Shown piece by piece: positions 9,168 to 16,230 of a DNA stretch of 64,000 nt. A model generated the notes under the pieces. The model was not told the origin of the DNA, made no database searches, and saw only the letters and a list, made by a program, of their open reading frames with translations. Source of the DNA: Candidatus Woesearchaeota archaeon (lineage in GTDB: Archaea; Nanobdellota; Nanobdellia; Woesearchaeales; ARS49); contig JAHWHZ010000001.1 of assembly GCA_019322895.1 (NCBI GenBank), positions 1-64,000 of the forward strand, given 5' to 3'. Each line of letters opens with the position of its first letter. The first letter of the stretch is position 1. The translations under genes and the position numbers were made by a program.

Positions 9168-9883
9168 TTTTTAACGACCTCTAGCCTTTTCTTGGCAGTT
9201 TGAATGTACTCCTCGCAAATCTCAAATCCTATGAAGTTCCTGCCTGTAATTTTTGCAGCAATTGCAGTGGTTCCTGCTCCCATAAACGGGTCGAGGATTG
9301 TGTCTCCTTCCTTGCTGCAAAGCTTGATGCACAGCTCTGGAAGTTCAACAGGGAACATGGCACAATGACCTAAAGTTGTAAACTGGTTGAAGCTTATCTT
9401 TGGAATCTGCCAGACATTTGTCCTGCATTTGAGCTTGTCTGAATGGATACAGGGAACTCCTATTGCATACTTGTCAAAGGCATAATTCTTGGATTTGGCA
9501 AACATGAAAATGAACTCATAGGCGTTTGTGAGCATCCTGTCTGTGTTGTAATAGCGTGGATTTGGCTTTGCCCAAAGGATGGTGTCTATGAGCCTGAATC
9601 CTGTTTTACGTGCCAGATATGCTATGTCAAATGCCTTGAACTGATTGTCACGGCAGTTTGAGATATTGACAAACATGACGCCTGATGAGGAAAGGACCCT
9701 GAAACATTCGCTGAATACCTCTCTCAGCCAGGCTTTATACTCATCATAAGCAAGATTGTCCTTGTAAGCAGTGTACGGCTTGCTAACATTGTAAGGGGGA
9801 CTTGTAACCACTACCTGAACGCTGTTTGAAGTCAGCTTCTTCATTCCAGCTACGCAGTCCCCCTTATGGATTTGATTCAGCAT
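9164..9883 (-). CDS. Orphan DNA methyltransferase (N4-cytosine or N6-adenine, class beta)
   Basis: The 239-residue enzyme has motif IV TSPPYN near residues 27-32 and motif I LDPFMGAGTT near 196-205, the class beta order. TSPPY is most common in N4-cytosine methylases, though N6-adenine is possible. The gene lies inside the T4SS operon with no nuclease partner nearby. This suggests it protects the element's DNA from host restriction on entry rather than forming a restriction pair. Its start codon overlaps the stop of the zinc-ribbon gene upstream. Operon B has no equivalent. Confidence 0.85.
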   Translation of the reverse strand: MLNQIHKGDCVAGMKKLTSNSVQVVVTSPPYNVSKPYTAYKDNLAYDEYKAWLREVFSECFRVLSSSGVMFVNISNCRDNQFKAFDIAYLARKTGFRLIDTILWAKPNPRYYNTDRMLTNAYEFIFMFAKSKNYAFDKYAIGVPCIHSDKLKCRTNVWQIPKISFNQFTTLGHCAMFPVELPELCIKLCSKEGDTILDPFMGAGTTAIAAKITGRNFIGFEICEEYIQTAKKRLEVVKK

Positions 9884-10017
9884 TTTCTCAAAAACTCCAA
9901 AACCTCTTTCTTCATGTCAGGCTCTTTCATGTAAACAAAAGCGAAATAATCCCTGCACGTGGAGCAAAGCTCAAAATCCCCTTTCTCAAGTTTTTTCAGA
10001 CATACAATGCAGTTCAC
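9877..10017 (-). CDS. Small zinc-ribbon protein leading T4SS operon A
   Basis: A 46-residue frame starting at GTG 10017, with an AGGTGA ribosome site just upstream and a stop codon blocking any earlier start. It has two cysteine pairs, CIVC and CSTC, about 16 residues apart, which form a four-cysteine zinc ribbon, and then a helical, charged C terminus. Its stop overlaps the methyltransferase start. Operon B carries a zinc-ribbon gene in a similar upstream position (30139-30324), so the two may be counterparts with a regulatory or DNA-binding role. Confidence 0.6.
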   Translation of the reverse strand: MNCIVCLKKLEKGDFELCSTCRDYFAFVYMKEPDMKKEVLEFLRKC

Positions 10018-10122
10018 TTTGATTCACCTAATCAGCTAGAAGTCAGCATACTACATATACGGTCTGGTGAAAAATTTTCAGAAAAAGTTCGGAAAAAGTA
10101 TGATAGTTTATTAAAAGAAAGA

Positions 10123-11361
10123 TTATGTTATCTTATAAAGAGAGACTTCTTTACTGAAGTCGGGTTGTTTTGATTTTTTAAGTTCTTCTTTTCTTTTATT
10201 TATCCTCAATTCTTCATATTCGTCTAAGATAAACTCATAGTTTGCATGCAATATTCCTTTATCTCTAAGAATAGATAAAGCAAGGAATGCCTCTGCAGAT
10301 ACCCTTTCAAAAAGCTCACTTTTGCCAAAATGTTCTATTGAACGAAATGACCAAAAATCTAAGTCTTTAGGATTATAAACAAAATTAAAGCAGAAATTCA
10401 GGAGAGCATTAAGGTCTTCATCATCAGGTATTGCAAAGACATTGTCTTTAAAATAGGAAAGAGACAAACCATTATTGACACTGCCAATCATCCTAGTTAT
10501 ACAAGCATAACACTTCCCACAATTACCTTTCCATCTACCTGTTATACATGAATGAGTTTTGGACAAAAGAGAATCATCTGGTCTTACTTGTATTAGCTCA
10601 GACTTTGTAAAGTCCTCAAAAGGGATTATAATTTGAATATCCCTACCTATTATGAACTTGATTATAGTTTTTGCTATCTGGAGTACATAAGGATGAGTGG
10701 TGTAAGTAATAGTATCTAAAGGTGCAAATTTGGGCTGAAACATTGTCTGACCACATTCAGATACAATTACTCTTTTAGCGTCAGATAATAATGAAAGAAT
10801 TCCTGCATACAATATGTACACAAATCCTCTTGTCTGAGAATACCCCCTCCTCCATTCAGGAGCCATAAACTTTTCTAGATTGATATTTGAGGGTTTTAAC
10901 AATAATTTATTTAAATTTTCAACTTTGTTATCTATCTTACCAGTATATCTGTGAGCCACATACAATCCAATTATTTTCTTGAATTTGGCAAGAGACTCTA
11001 GGATTCCAATTGAACTGTCAATCCCTCCTGAAAATAAACAGATTGTTTCGCAAGAATCAAATTTTCTATCCCCTTTTACATTAGGAAGTGCTTTCTTATT
11101 TAATATAAATTGGATATCTTCACACAAAACATCTTGAATAAGTATGTTAAGCATCTTTTTGACGAGGTCGGCAGTATTCTTACCCATATCAATATAAACG
11201 TCGACAATCAATGATTTTGGAAATGTTTCTTCATTTTTTATTTTATTTTCTAAAATATAAACACTGTTTGCGATTGAATACAGTGTAGCTGCTTCGGCAT
11301 TCTTCCAGACAAAAGCCATCCTATCTGAACCAGAAAATAGTCTACTTGGCATTTTTCTCAT
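10123..11361 (-). CDS. QueC-like PP-loop ATPase of a putative defence operon
   Basis: This 412-residue protein has the ATP-pyrophosphatase loop SGGIDSS at residues 111-117. Later it has a zinc-binding cysteine cluster with GNCGKCYAC near 280-295. These are hallmarks of QueC-type 7-cyano-7-deazaguanine synthases. It is far longer than normal QueC (about 220 residues), with an extra N-terminal domain of about 100 residues and a C-terminal helical part. It sits with unknown and membrane proteins instead of other queuosine genes. Long QueC-like proteins are known from Qat and type IV CBASS defence systems, so a defence role is inferred. Its start overlaps the upstream gene by about 20 bp. Confidence 0.7.
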   Translation of the reverse strand: MRKMPSRLFSGSDRMAFVWKNAEAATLYSIANSVYILENKIKNEETFPKSLIVDVYIDMGKNTADLVKKMLNILIQDVLCEDIQFILNKKALPNVKGDRKFDSCETICLFSGGIDSSIGILESLAKFKKIIGLYVAHRYTGKIDNKVENLNKLLLKPSNINLEKFMAPEWRRGYSQTRGFVYILYAGILSLLSDAKRVIVSECGQTMFQPKFAPLDTITYTTHPYVLQIAKTIIKFIIGRDIQIIIPFEDFTKSELIQVRPDDSLLSKTHSCITGRWKGNCGKCYACITRMIGSVNNGLSLSYFKDNVFAIPDDEDLNALLNFCFNFVYNPKDLDFWSFRSIEHFGKSELFERVSAEAFLALSILRDKGILHANYEFILDEYEELRINKRKEELKKSKQPDFSKEVSLYKIT

Positions 11362-11686
11362 TTAACTCAGCAATAACCTCTTGGCAGCACTTTGATTTAA
11401 TTTCAAGTATTTGTTCTGCTGAAAGCTTATCAAGAATATTGGCGTAATCCTCCTTTGATTTTACCTTATATTTTTGAATATAGTAGTTTATCTCCTTGTC
11501 AATAGCATGGTCAACGAGATTATCAATGTCTCTCTGGAAGGTTCTTCTATTGGATGGTGAAATCTTGCCTAAAGGTCCAGTCAATTCTTTTGAATTCAAT
11601 ATCTGAGTAAGCATAGACTTGATATTATCTTTAGCAAATTCAAACCATTCCCTAAGTTGTTTATAGGTAGCAGCTGTGTTATCCAC
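11342..11686 (-). CDS. Unknown helical protein in QueC-like operon
   Basis: About 114 residues, nearly all predicted helix from composition, with no recognised motif. The GTG at 11686 is preferred because GAGGTGG lies just upstream and the frame overlaps the stop of the preceding gene by 8 bp. It is translationally linked to the QueC-like gene that follows. It is probably a partner or adaptor of that enzyme; the function is unknown. Confidence 0.5.
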   Translation of the reverse strand: MDNTAATYKQLREWFEFAKDNIKSMLTQILNSKELTGPLGKISPSNRRTFQRDIDNLVDHAIDKEINYYIQKYKVKSKEDYANILDKLSAEQILEIKSKCCQEVIAELNEKNAK

Positions 11687-12050
11687 GGCTACCACCTCTT
11701 AAGAATTTTAAAGCATTTTCTACAACGACCCTATCAACTTCCTTTGGAACAGAGATTTTATTAGACTCTTTAACCGTAGACCACGATTTAGATATCTCTC
11801 GTCTAAGCTTATGGTCATTTTTTTCTGATTTGAGTTCAGAATACCTGCGAATTAAAGTAGGGGTAAGTTTCTCTGCATAAGCTGTATACTGCAACGGCTT
11901 TTTTGCCTCAGAATAAACCCTAAACGCACTTTCTCCAACCTTATTTATGTTGTCTTTTTCTAAGAAGTCTTTAAGGTTGCTAACTGCCTTTTTCACAGGT
12001 TTAGAACCCCCAATAAGATTGCTAGTTTTGTATGATTTTCTACCGCCCAC
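11679..12050 (-). CDS. Unknown small basic protein in QueC-like operon
   Basis: A protein of about 123 residues, rich in lysine and serine, with no recognised domain. The start is ambiguous: a TTG at 12065 opens the frame, but the GTG at 12050 has a GGAG sequence nine bases upstream and gives a protein beginning Met-Gly-Gly. The gene overlaps the stop of the membrane protein gene before it and the start of the gene after it, so the four genes are one transcript. It could be the substrate or effector of the QueC-like enzyme; this is speculation from position only. Confidence 0.45.
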   Translation of the reverse strand: MGGRKSYKTSNLIGGSKPVKKAVSNLKDFLEKDNINKVGESAFRVYSEAKKPLQYTAYAEKLTPTLIRRYSELKSEKNDHKLRREISKSWSTVKESNKISVPKEVDRVVVENALKFLRGGSRG

Positions 12051-12600
12051 TTTGATTATCTCCAATTTCGGTTGTAAGAATTATGAGATTTGCTTGTATC
12101 TTAGATTCTGCATTGGTTATATCAGTATATATACTCACTCCAAAAAGGATTATAATGAACAAAACCGCCTGAGATATTATGAAAGACTCAAGTTGATATA
12201 GTCCAAAGTTTTCTAATAGGACAAGTGCAGAGCCCGCTATAAACAAGAATAAGAAAAGCACAATGAAATAAATTTTTTTGTTTCGATTCTGCTTTTCAAG
12301 CTTTCCAAGATTGACGCTGTTTTCTTTCAGCTTTTTCATTATGCTCTTGTCTTTACCTTTTATGGCACTACCTTTGAGCAAGCTGATGAGTTTCTTTTGA
12401 AATTTACCAGGATGCGCAGTCTTATCGCTTGAAATTAATCTCATAAGTTCAAGATAATTTTTATAGCTCATCTTGGCTTTCTCACAAAAAGCTAGAATTG
12501 ACTGGATATGCTTGCTTGAGAGTCCAAATATCTTTTCACTCCACCCAAATATAGCTAGGAAAATTGCAAGTGCAGATGCTATATATATTTCCCCCAACAT
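12040..12600 (-). CDS. Membrane protein, first gene of the QueC-like operon
   Basis: A 186-residue protein with an N-terminal hydrophobic segment (about 5-20), a cytoplasm-like charged middle of about 80 residues, and two further membrane segments near 110-130 and 140-158. The family is not recognised. The ATG at 12600 lies 28 bp after a TATA box at 12623-12633, so it should start a leaderless operon mRNA. Membrane proteins beside nucleotide-handling enzymes in defence loci are often the killing effector. That would fit here but is not shown. Confidence 0.55.
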   Translation of the reverse strand: MLGEIYIASALAIFLAIFGWSEKIFGLSSKHIQSILAFCEKAKMSYKNYLELMRLISSDKTAHPGKFQKKLISLLKGSAIKGKDKSIMKKLKENSVNLGKLEKQNRNKKIYFIVLFLFLFIAGSALVLLENFGLYQLESFIISQAVLFIIILFGVSIYTDITNAESKIQANLIILTTEIGDNQSGR

Positions 12601-12622
12601 AGTGATAAAGAACGGGCGTGTA

Positions 12623-12633
12623 GATATAAAATT
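12623..12633 (-). promoter_or_regulatory. TATA box of the QueC-like operon
   Basis: On the minus strand the sequence reads AATTTTATATC, centred about 28 bp before the ATG at 12600, the standard archaeal distance for a leaderless transcript. It separates the four-gene operon from the PLD-like gene upstream. Confidence 0.5.
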
Positions 12634-12648
12634 TTCTATTTATAAGGG

Positions 12649-13611
12649 TTATAAGCGGTTCTTTTTGCAACCACTGCCCCTGTGTGAAATTATTGAAGAA
12701 TTGAAGTATTCATCAAACCTTCTTTCTATTTCTTTCCACTCTGAAAGTTCATTGATTGCGCTGTCACGCAAACCTATACCTTGAACTGAGGTTCCAAGAC
12801 TTATTGCCCCTGTCTCATGAATCATAAATCTATCATGAAAAGGAGCTGACATCCTTGCATTTATTGAAAATACTTTAATTCCCATACCCGATTTCCTAAG
12901 AAGTTCTAATTCTCTTTTGAAGAGAGTTGGGTTCTTCCCAAAAGGTCCTAAGAGAAGTTGCACTTCTACAGAAGAAGGCAAGCCATCTAATAGCCGAAGC
13001 AGTTCTACATTTGGATATGGCTCTTGAATCTTGATATATTTCTTTGCCCCTTCCAAGAATCCCCTTATCATATCTCTGCCTTTAAGGGGCTCCCCTGCTT
13101 TGATTAAAGCTACTTTCTTTATGTGCCCGGGTTCATCAAGAAAATCTAAAGCAAAATCAAGAGCAGAAATAGCGGACCTTATTTTTGTTTCAAGTTTAGC
13201 TTTTTGCTTGGATTCCCTTAGTTTTTTGAAGCATCGAGTAGAGTTGATTGATTTAATAGCCTCTTCAGCTGAAGAAAACCAGGCTTTGTAGCCTTCCTCC
13301 AATTCCCTCCTTTTTTGATTAAAAGTGTCCCAAACTCTCTGTACCTCCTGGTTTATTTGTCTATCTTGTTCTTGTTTAAGAGAATCCAATGCCAGTTTCT
13401 TAACGAACCCTTTGCCACCCCCAAATATAGAAGTTGCAAGTTCCCCTGCTCCTACACTAATTAAACGCCTCCCTTCGCTGGCAAGAGGTCGTTGATACTG
13501 TTTTTTTATCAATTTTTCTTGTTCCTTAAAATGCTTTTTGAGAGGAATTTGATTAATTAACTGTTCTCCCTGATTTTTCAAATTTTGAATGAATGTTTTT
13601 AACTCTCTCAT
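12649..13611 (-). CDS. Phospholipase D-like domain protein with coiled-coil N terminus
   Basis: A 320-residue protein. The first 190 residues are helical and coiled-coil-like, with a glycine-rich GAGELATSIFGGG segment near 55. The C-terminal part resembles a phospholipase D-type fold: a strand with VQLLLGPFG, then PFHDRFMIH followed by SLGTSVQG. The HDRF sequence stands where the classical HxK motif would be, as in PLD-like proteins of defence loci. The ATG at 13611 lies about 30 bp after an AT-rich TATA-like site (13637-13645). It is transcribed in the same direction as the QueC-like operon and may be its nuclease or effector arm. Confidence 0.55.
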   Translation of the reverse strand: MRELKTFIQNLKNQGEQLINQIPLKKHFKEQEKLIKKQYQRPLASEGRRLISVGAGELATSIFGGGKGFVKKLALDSLKQEQDRQINQEVQRVWDTFNQKRRELEEGYKAWFSSAEEAIKSINSTRCFKKLRESKQKAKLETKIRSAISALDFALDFLDEPGHIKKVALIKAGEPLKGRDMIRGFLEGAKKYIKIQEPYPNVELLRLLDGLPSSVEVQLLLGPFGKNPTLFKRELELLRKSGMGIKVFSINARMSAPFHDRFMIHETGAISLGTSVQGIGLRDSAINELSEWKEIERRFDEYFNSSIISHRGSGCKKNRL

Positions 13612-14105
13612 ATAATAAATCAACAATAGCTAGACTAATTTAAATCTTATTGAAACTTTCCGTAGATTTTCAGAATTCTCTTCCAAATACTCTGCTTCTT
13701 GATTTTAGTGCCTCTCCTGATATTCCGTTTTTTAGAGCAGTATTTATATAGGTGAAGCGCTTTATAGTCGAGTATGCAAGGAACATTGACGACAGTGATG
13801 AGAGTAACATTATAAGAGAAGCAAAAAATTACGTCTTGCAGATTCGCACCAAATTTAAGCATTAGAAAAAGCAGAGACAAAGAATTTAACCGAATTGGGA
13901 CTGAGCTTGTTGAAGTCTTAGAAGAATAAATATCGGAAGTTCAATTTGTCAGTCCCAAACCGATTGGTGCTATGTTCTGCTACAATAGTATAGGGTTTGC
14001 CACACAGTTGCATAGGTTTATTCCGAAAAAAATAGTTGCATAATTTTGACAAAAATATGCACAAAAGAAGTATCCAGACCCTATATTAACAAGGAGGAAC
14101 CTAAG
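13612..14105. other. Non-coding or decayed stretch between PLD-like and recombinase genes
   Basis: About 490 bp without a convincing long gene. It holds a TATA-preceded mini-frame at 13752-13865. After the mini-frame's stop, coding-like pieces in shifted frames run on to about 13930, which could be gene debris. It also holds two similar stretches, AGTTGCATAG near 14004 and AGTTGCATAA near 14034, just upstream of the recombinase operon. No terminator or RNA gene is recognised. Confidence 0.4.
13752..13865 (+). CDS. Possible 37-residue ORF or gene remnant
   Basis: A GTG-started frame of 37 codons lies just after TATTTATATA and has an AGGTG-like ribosome site. The product is charged and helical (about one third D/E/K/R). 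The same reading sense continues downstream only in shifted frames, so this is either a real micro-protein or the head of a decayed gene. No family is recognised. Confidence 0.25.
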   Translation: MKRFIVEYARNIDDSDESNIIREAKNYVLQIRTKFKH

Positions 14106-14504
14106 ATGTTTGGAATGAAAAAAAACATTTTTCAGAAAGCAGACATGCTAAGGCAGATGGTAAAAAACTGCCTAGGCAGGGACTGCACAGATAGGGAAAT
14201 TTTGAGTCTTTTTAGCAAAGCCAATAGTTTTGATAAGGGCGTTACTAAAACGGCTTCAGATGAGGTCAGAGCAGTTCTGAGCATGCTTATGAGCAAGGGC
14301 ATAAATGCAAATACAGCGTACAAGTATGTCAAAATGTCGCTCTTGCCAGTGCATGTCAAAAAAAGGCTGTATGGACGGAAAATAAGCACTCACAAGGCTA
14401 TGAAAATGGCTTCTGATGAGGATTACAGGAAAAGGATTGAATTGGAGAATACAATCTTTGAGCAGGGAATGAAAGCTATAAGGGGGTTGGTAAAATGCCA
14501 TTAA
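14106..14504 (+). CDS. ParB/KorB-type HTH accessory protein of recombinase A
   Basis: 132 residues. The ATG at 14106 is chosen over an upstream TTG because AAGGAGG lies 8 bp before it. Residues about 70-110 (INANTAYKYVKM..LP, then KKRLYGRKISTHKAMKM) match the ParB/KorB helix-turn-helix pattern of a recognition helix, LP, then G-x-IS-x-x-x-A. The protein aligns with one upstream of the second recombinase (37689-38105). It overlaps the recombinase gene by 10 bp, so the two are co-translated. It may guide the recombinase to its site or replace its missing N-terminal domain. Confidence 0.6.
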   Translation: MFGMKKNIFQKADMLRQMVKNCLGRDCTDREILSLFSKANSFDKGVTKTASDEVRAVLSMLMSKGINANTAYKYVKMSLLPVHVKKRLYGRKISTHKAMKMASDEDYRKRIELENTIFEQGMKAIRGLVKCH

Positions 14505-15232
14505 AAATACCTGATGTTTTGGAACCCGAAATGCTTGAGAAGTTATTTGAGCAGATGAGCAACCCCAAATACTTTGTTGGCTGTCTGCTTGGATTCTTCT
14601 GCGGTATGAGAATTAGTGAAGTCTGTAACTTGAGACTACAGGACGTAAATCTTAATAAGATGACTTTGAAAGTTGTACAGGGAAAATTCTGCAAGGATAG
14701 AATAATTCCAATCCCTTTGCAGCTAAAAGAAGTTCTTGAAGCTCATCTTGAGATTTACAAGAATGAAGAATATATGTTCCCTTCAAGAGTTCAGGCAACG
14801 GATCATGTATGCACAAGACAGATGTCACAATATTTTACCACAGCATTAGAGAAAGCTGGACTTGATTACAAAGCTTACAAAGACAAAACAGGAAGGACCA
14901 GAAAAAAGTACAGATTCCATACGCTTAGACACAGCTATGCTACACATCTTTTGAACAACAACGTCGATATCAGAGATATTCAGGCGTTATTAGGACATAC
15001 AAGCATCCAGGCAACACAAATCTATACTCACGTAAGCTACGAGAGAAAGAAAGATGTAGTCAGGAGGGTATTCGAGGACTTGCCGAAGAAAGAAATAGTG
15101 CCTCAACAGCCACAAGTACAGCAAATGCCTCAAATGAATATGTTTGCTGCCAATGTTGACGAAAAAGAAATGATGGTAATGATGATGAAGATGATGGCTG
15201 GAATTGTGAAACAGAACAAACCAATGGAATAA
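14495..15232 (+). CDS. Xer-type tyrosine recombinase, lacking a full N-terminal domain
   Basis: The 245-residue enzyme carries the complete tyrosine recombinase set: R39 (CGMRISEV), K64, H142-x-x-R145 (HTLRH), H168 (LLGHTS) and the nucleophile Y177 (IYTHV). It would cut and rejoin DNA at a specific site, either to resolve chromosomes or to integrate an element. Normal Xer and integrase proteins have an extra SAM-like core-binding domain of about 85 residues before the first arginine; here only 38 residues precede it. The overlapping upstream protein may supply that part. The C-terminal 40 residues are glutamine- and methionine-rich. The gene ends 3 bp before a tRNA, a common integration target. 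Confidence 0.85.
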   Translation: MPLKIPDVLEPEMLEKLFEQMSNPKYFVGCLLGFFCGMRISEVCNLRLQDVNLNKMTLKVVQGKFCKDRIIPIPLQLKEVLEAHLEIYKNEEYMFPSRVQATDHVCTRQMSQYFTTALEKAGLDYKAYKDKTGRTRKKYRFHTLRHSYATHLLNNNVDIRDIQALLGHTSIQATQIYTHVSYERKKDVVRRVFEDLPKKEIVPQQPQVQQMPQMNMFAANVDEKEMMVMMMKMMAGIVKQNKPME

Positions 15233-15235
15233 ATA

Positions 15236-15309
15236 TGCAGGAGGCAGGATTTGAACCTGCAATAGCTGGCAAATCAGACCAGTGAGATGCCTAGTTACTC
15301 TACTCCTGC
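15236..15309 (-). tRNA. tRNA or tRNA-like gene, anticodon reads GAU (Ile)
   Basis: The minus strand folds into a full cloverleaf: a 7-bp acceptor GCAGGAG/CTCCTGC with discriminator A, and a D arm with GG at 18-19. The anticodon stem is CTGGT/GCCAG, the variable loop is CTATT, and the T arm is perfect (GCAGG TTCAAAT CCTGC). U8-A21 and A15-U48 partners are present. The anticodon loop reads CTGATTT, giving GAU, but position 37 is U, where a purine is almost universal, and the D stem has a U13-U22 mismatch. No CCA is encoded. It may be functional or a decaying copy left at an integration site. Confidence 0.65.
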
Positions 15310-15326
15310 AAAAATAAAAAGAAAAA

Positions 15327-15599
15327 TTATTCCCTGTACAAATACAAGAACATAGGCATTCCTTTTTTCTGCTCTGTAATTTTAGCTACTGCTTCTGCTA
15401 ATTTTTCAGGAGTGCCATAATATTCCAGCTTGAATTTGATATTTGCTTGCTTATCTCTAAGCAGAGGGAATTGGTCAAGGAATATTCTTTTGATCCTGAT
15501 TGTATTCCATGCCCCAATAGCCTCGTGATAGGTCACTTTACCTTCACATTCTATTTTTTCATTCCAGGGTTGAAGCATATTTTCCATGTTTAACACCAT
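15327..15599 (-). CDS. Unknown 90-residue protein
   Basis: The family is not recognised. The product is a mixed alpha/beta protein with a charged middle and the C-terminal stretch KGMPMFLYLYRE. The ATG at 15599 is chosen because an ATATAT box (15621-15626) lies about 24 bp upstream; a longer frame opens at 15677 but has no signal. Two 10-bp direct repeats lie just upstream at 15654-15675. It may be a small regulator or cargo gene of the element. Confidence 0.4.
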   Translation of the reverse strand: MVLNMENMLQPWNEKIECEGKVTYHEAIGAWNTIRIKRIFLDQFPLLRDKQANIKFKLEYYGTPEKLAEAVAKITEQKKGMPMFLYLYRE

Positions 15600-15653
15600 A
15601 GATATAGAAGTCATGAAACAATATATCCTCTTAGGACAAAAAATTGATAACAA

Positions 15654-15675
15654 TTTTGTACCCTTTTTTGTACCC
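15654..15675. repeat. Two direct copies of TTTTGTACCC
   Basis: Identical 10-bp copies occupy 15654-15663 and 15666-15675, starting 12 bp apart, about one helical turn. They lie upstream of the TATA box of the 90-residue gene, a reasonable place for an operator. Confidence 0.45.
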
Positions 15676-15748
15676 ATAAATTTCGGAAGCTCTCCGCTGA
15701 GATTTGCATACCTTTATAAATAATGATGACTTATATTATTATAAGGGG

Positions 15749-15832
15749 ATGGAAAAAATGTATCATATAAAACCAATGAAGTTCTTGAATGTCTGCTTAG
15801 ATGACAGAATCTTCCCTTGGGCAGTAAGGTAA
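15749..15832 (+). CDS. Possible 27-residue leader ORF
   Basis: The ATG at 15749 follows AAGGGG, and a TTTATAAATA box lies about 30 bp upstream. The 27-residue product ends FPWAVR. It could be a leader peptide or micro-protein ahead of the TFB operon, or chance. Confidence 0.25.
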   Translation: MEKMYHIKPMKFLNVCLDDRIFPWAVR

Positions 15833-15951
15833 TACCAAACTGCTCGCAAAAATTACTGTCACTACAATAACTACAAACTAATCGAAAAACTATTTTTTAT
15901 TTTTACCCGGGGTGAAAATGCCAAATCAACTAAAAACAGGAGAATGGAAAA

Positions 15952-16230
15952 ATGGTCGTAAAACCAATACCAACTCTAAAGAAAGTGATATTCGTAGGAG
16001 GAAAGGTGTTTTGGAGCGACAACAGGCAGAGAATAGACCTGAAAAAGCCAATAAGAGACCTGTTAAGTCCGGAAGCAAGATACATAATGGAGCTGTGCTT
16101 AAGCAAAGAAAAGCTTCTGGAAAGAACAAAAGAGCTTATTCAAGGCGACGTTATGCCTGTCCTGCTCTACTTCACAAAAGAAGAGCCTCTAAACAGCGCA
16201 AGCTCTCTTTTGAAGGAGGTAAGAGAATGA
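15952..16230 (+). CDS. Unknown 92-residue protein coupled to TFB
   Basis: A protein with a basic, hydrophobic N terminus (about 1-22), then a helical charged region. No family is recognised. The start at ATG 15952 has AGGAG about nine bases upstream and the frame is closed by a stop just before it. Its stop codon overlaps the TFB start as ATGA with GGAGGT directly upstream, so the two are almost certainly co-translated. A longer overlapping frame from 15912 that runs into TFB is judged a shadow, because its first 105 residues are low-complexity and basic. Confidence 0.5.
   Translation: MVVKPIPTLKKVIFVGGKVFWSDNRQRIDLKKPIRDLLSPEARYIMELCLSKEKLLERTKELIQGDVMPVLLYFTKEEPLNSASSLLKEVRE

Larger units (their letters stand above)
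15600..15951. other. Intergenic region before the TFB operon
   Basis: About 350 bp holding the promoter side of the minus-strand 90-residue gene and, on the plus strand, an AT-rich TTTATAAATAATG box near 15715 followed by a GGGG ribosome-like site and a 27-codon frame. A second GGGGTG site lies before an ATG at 15912, but that frame gives an arginine/lysine-rich product overlapping a better frame. No RNA gene is recognised. Confidence 0.4.

Noticed and set aside
10123..11361. Plain QueC for queuosine or archaeosine biosynthesis
   Set aside because: The protein is nearly twice normal length and no QueD, QueE, FolE or TGT genes are near.
13647..13880. 77-residue minus-strand frame
   Set aside because: It lacks a ribosome site or promoter, overlaps the plus-strand mini-frame and shows no protein-like pattern except a basic end.
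15912..16226. TFB starting at 15912 with a 105-residue N-terminal extension
   Set aside because: The extension is a low-complexity basic sequence that overlaps a better frame (15952-16230). TFB homology starts at 16227, which has its own GGAGGT site.
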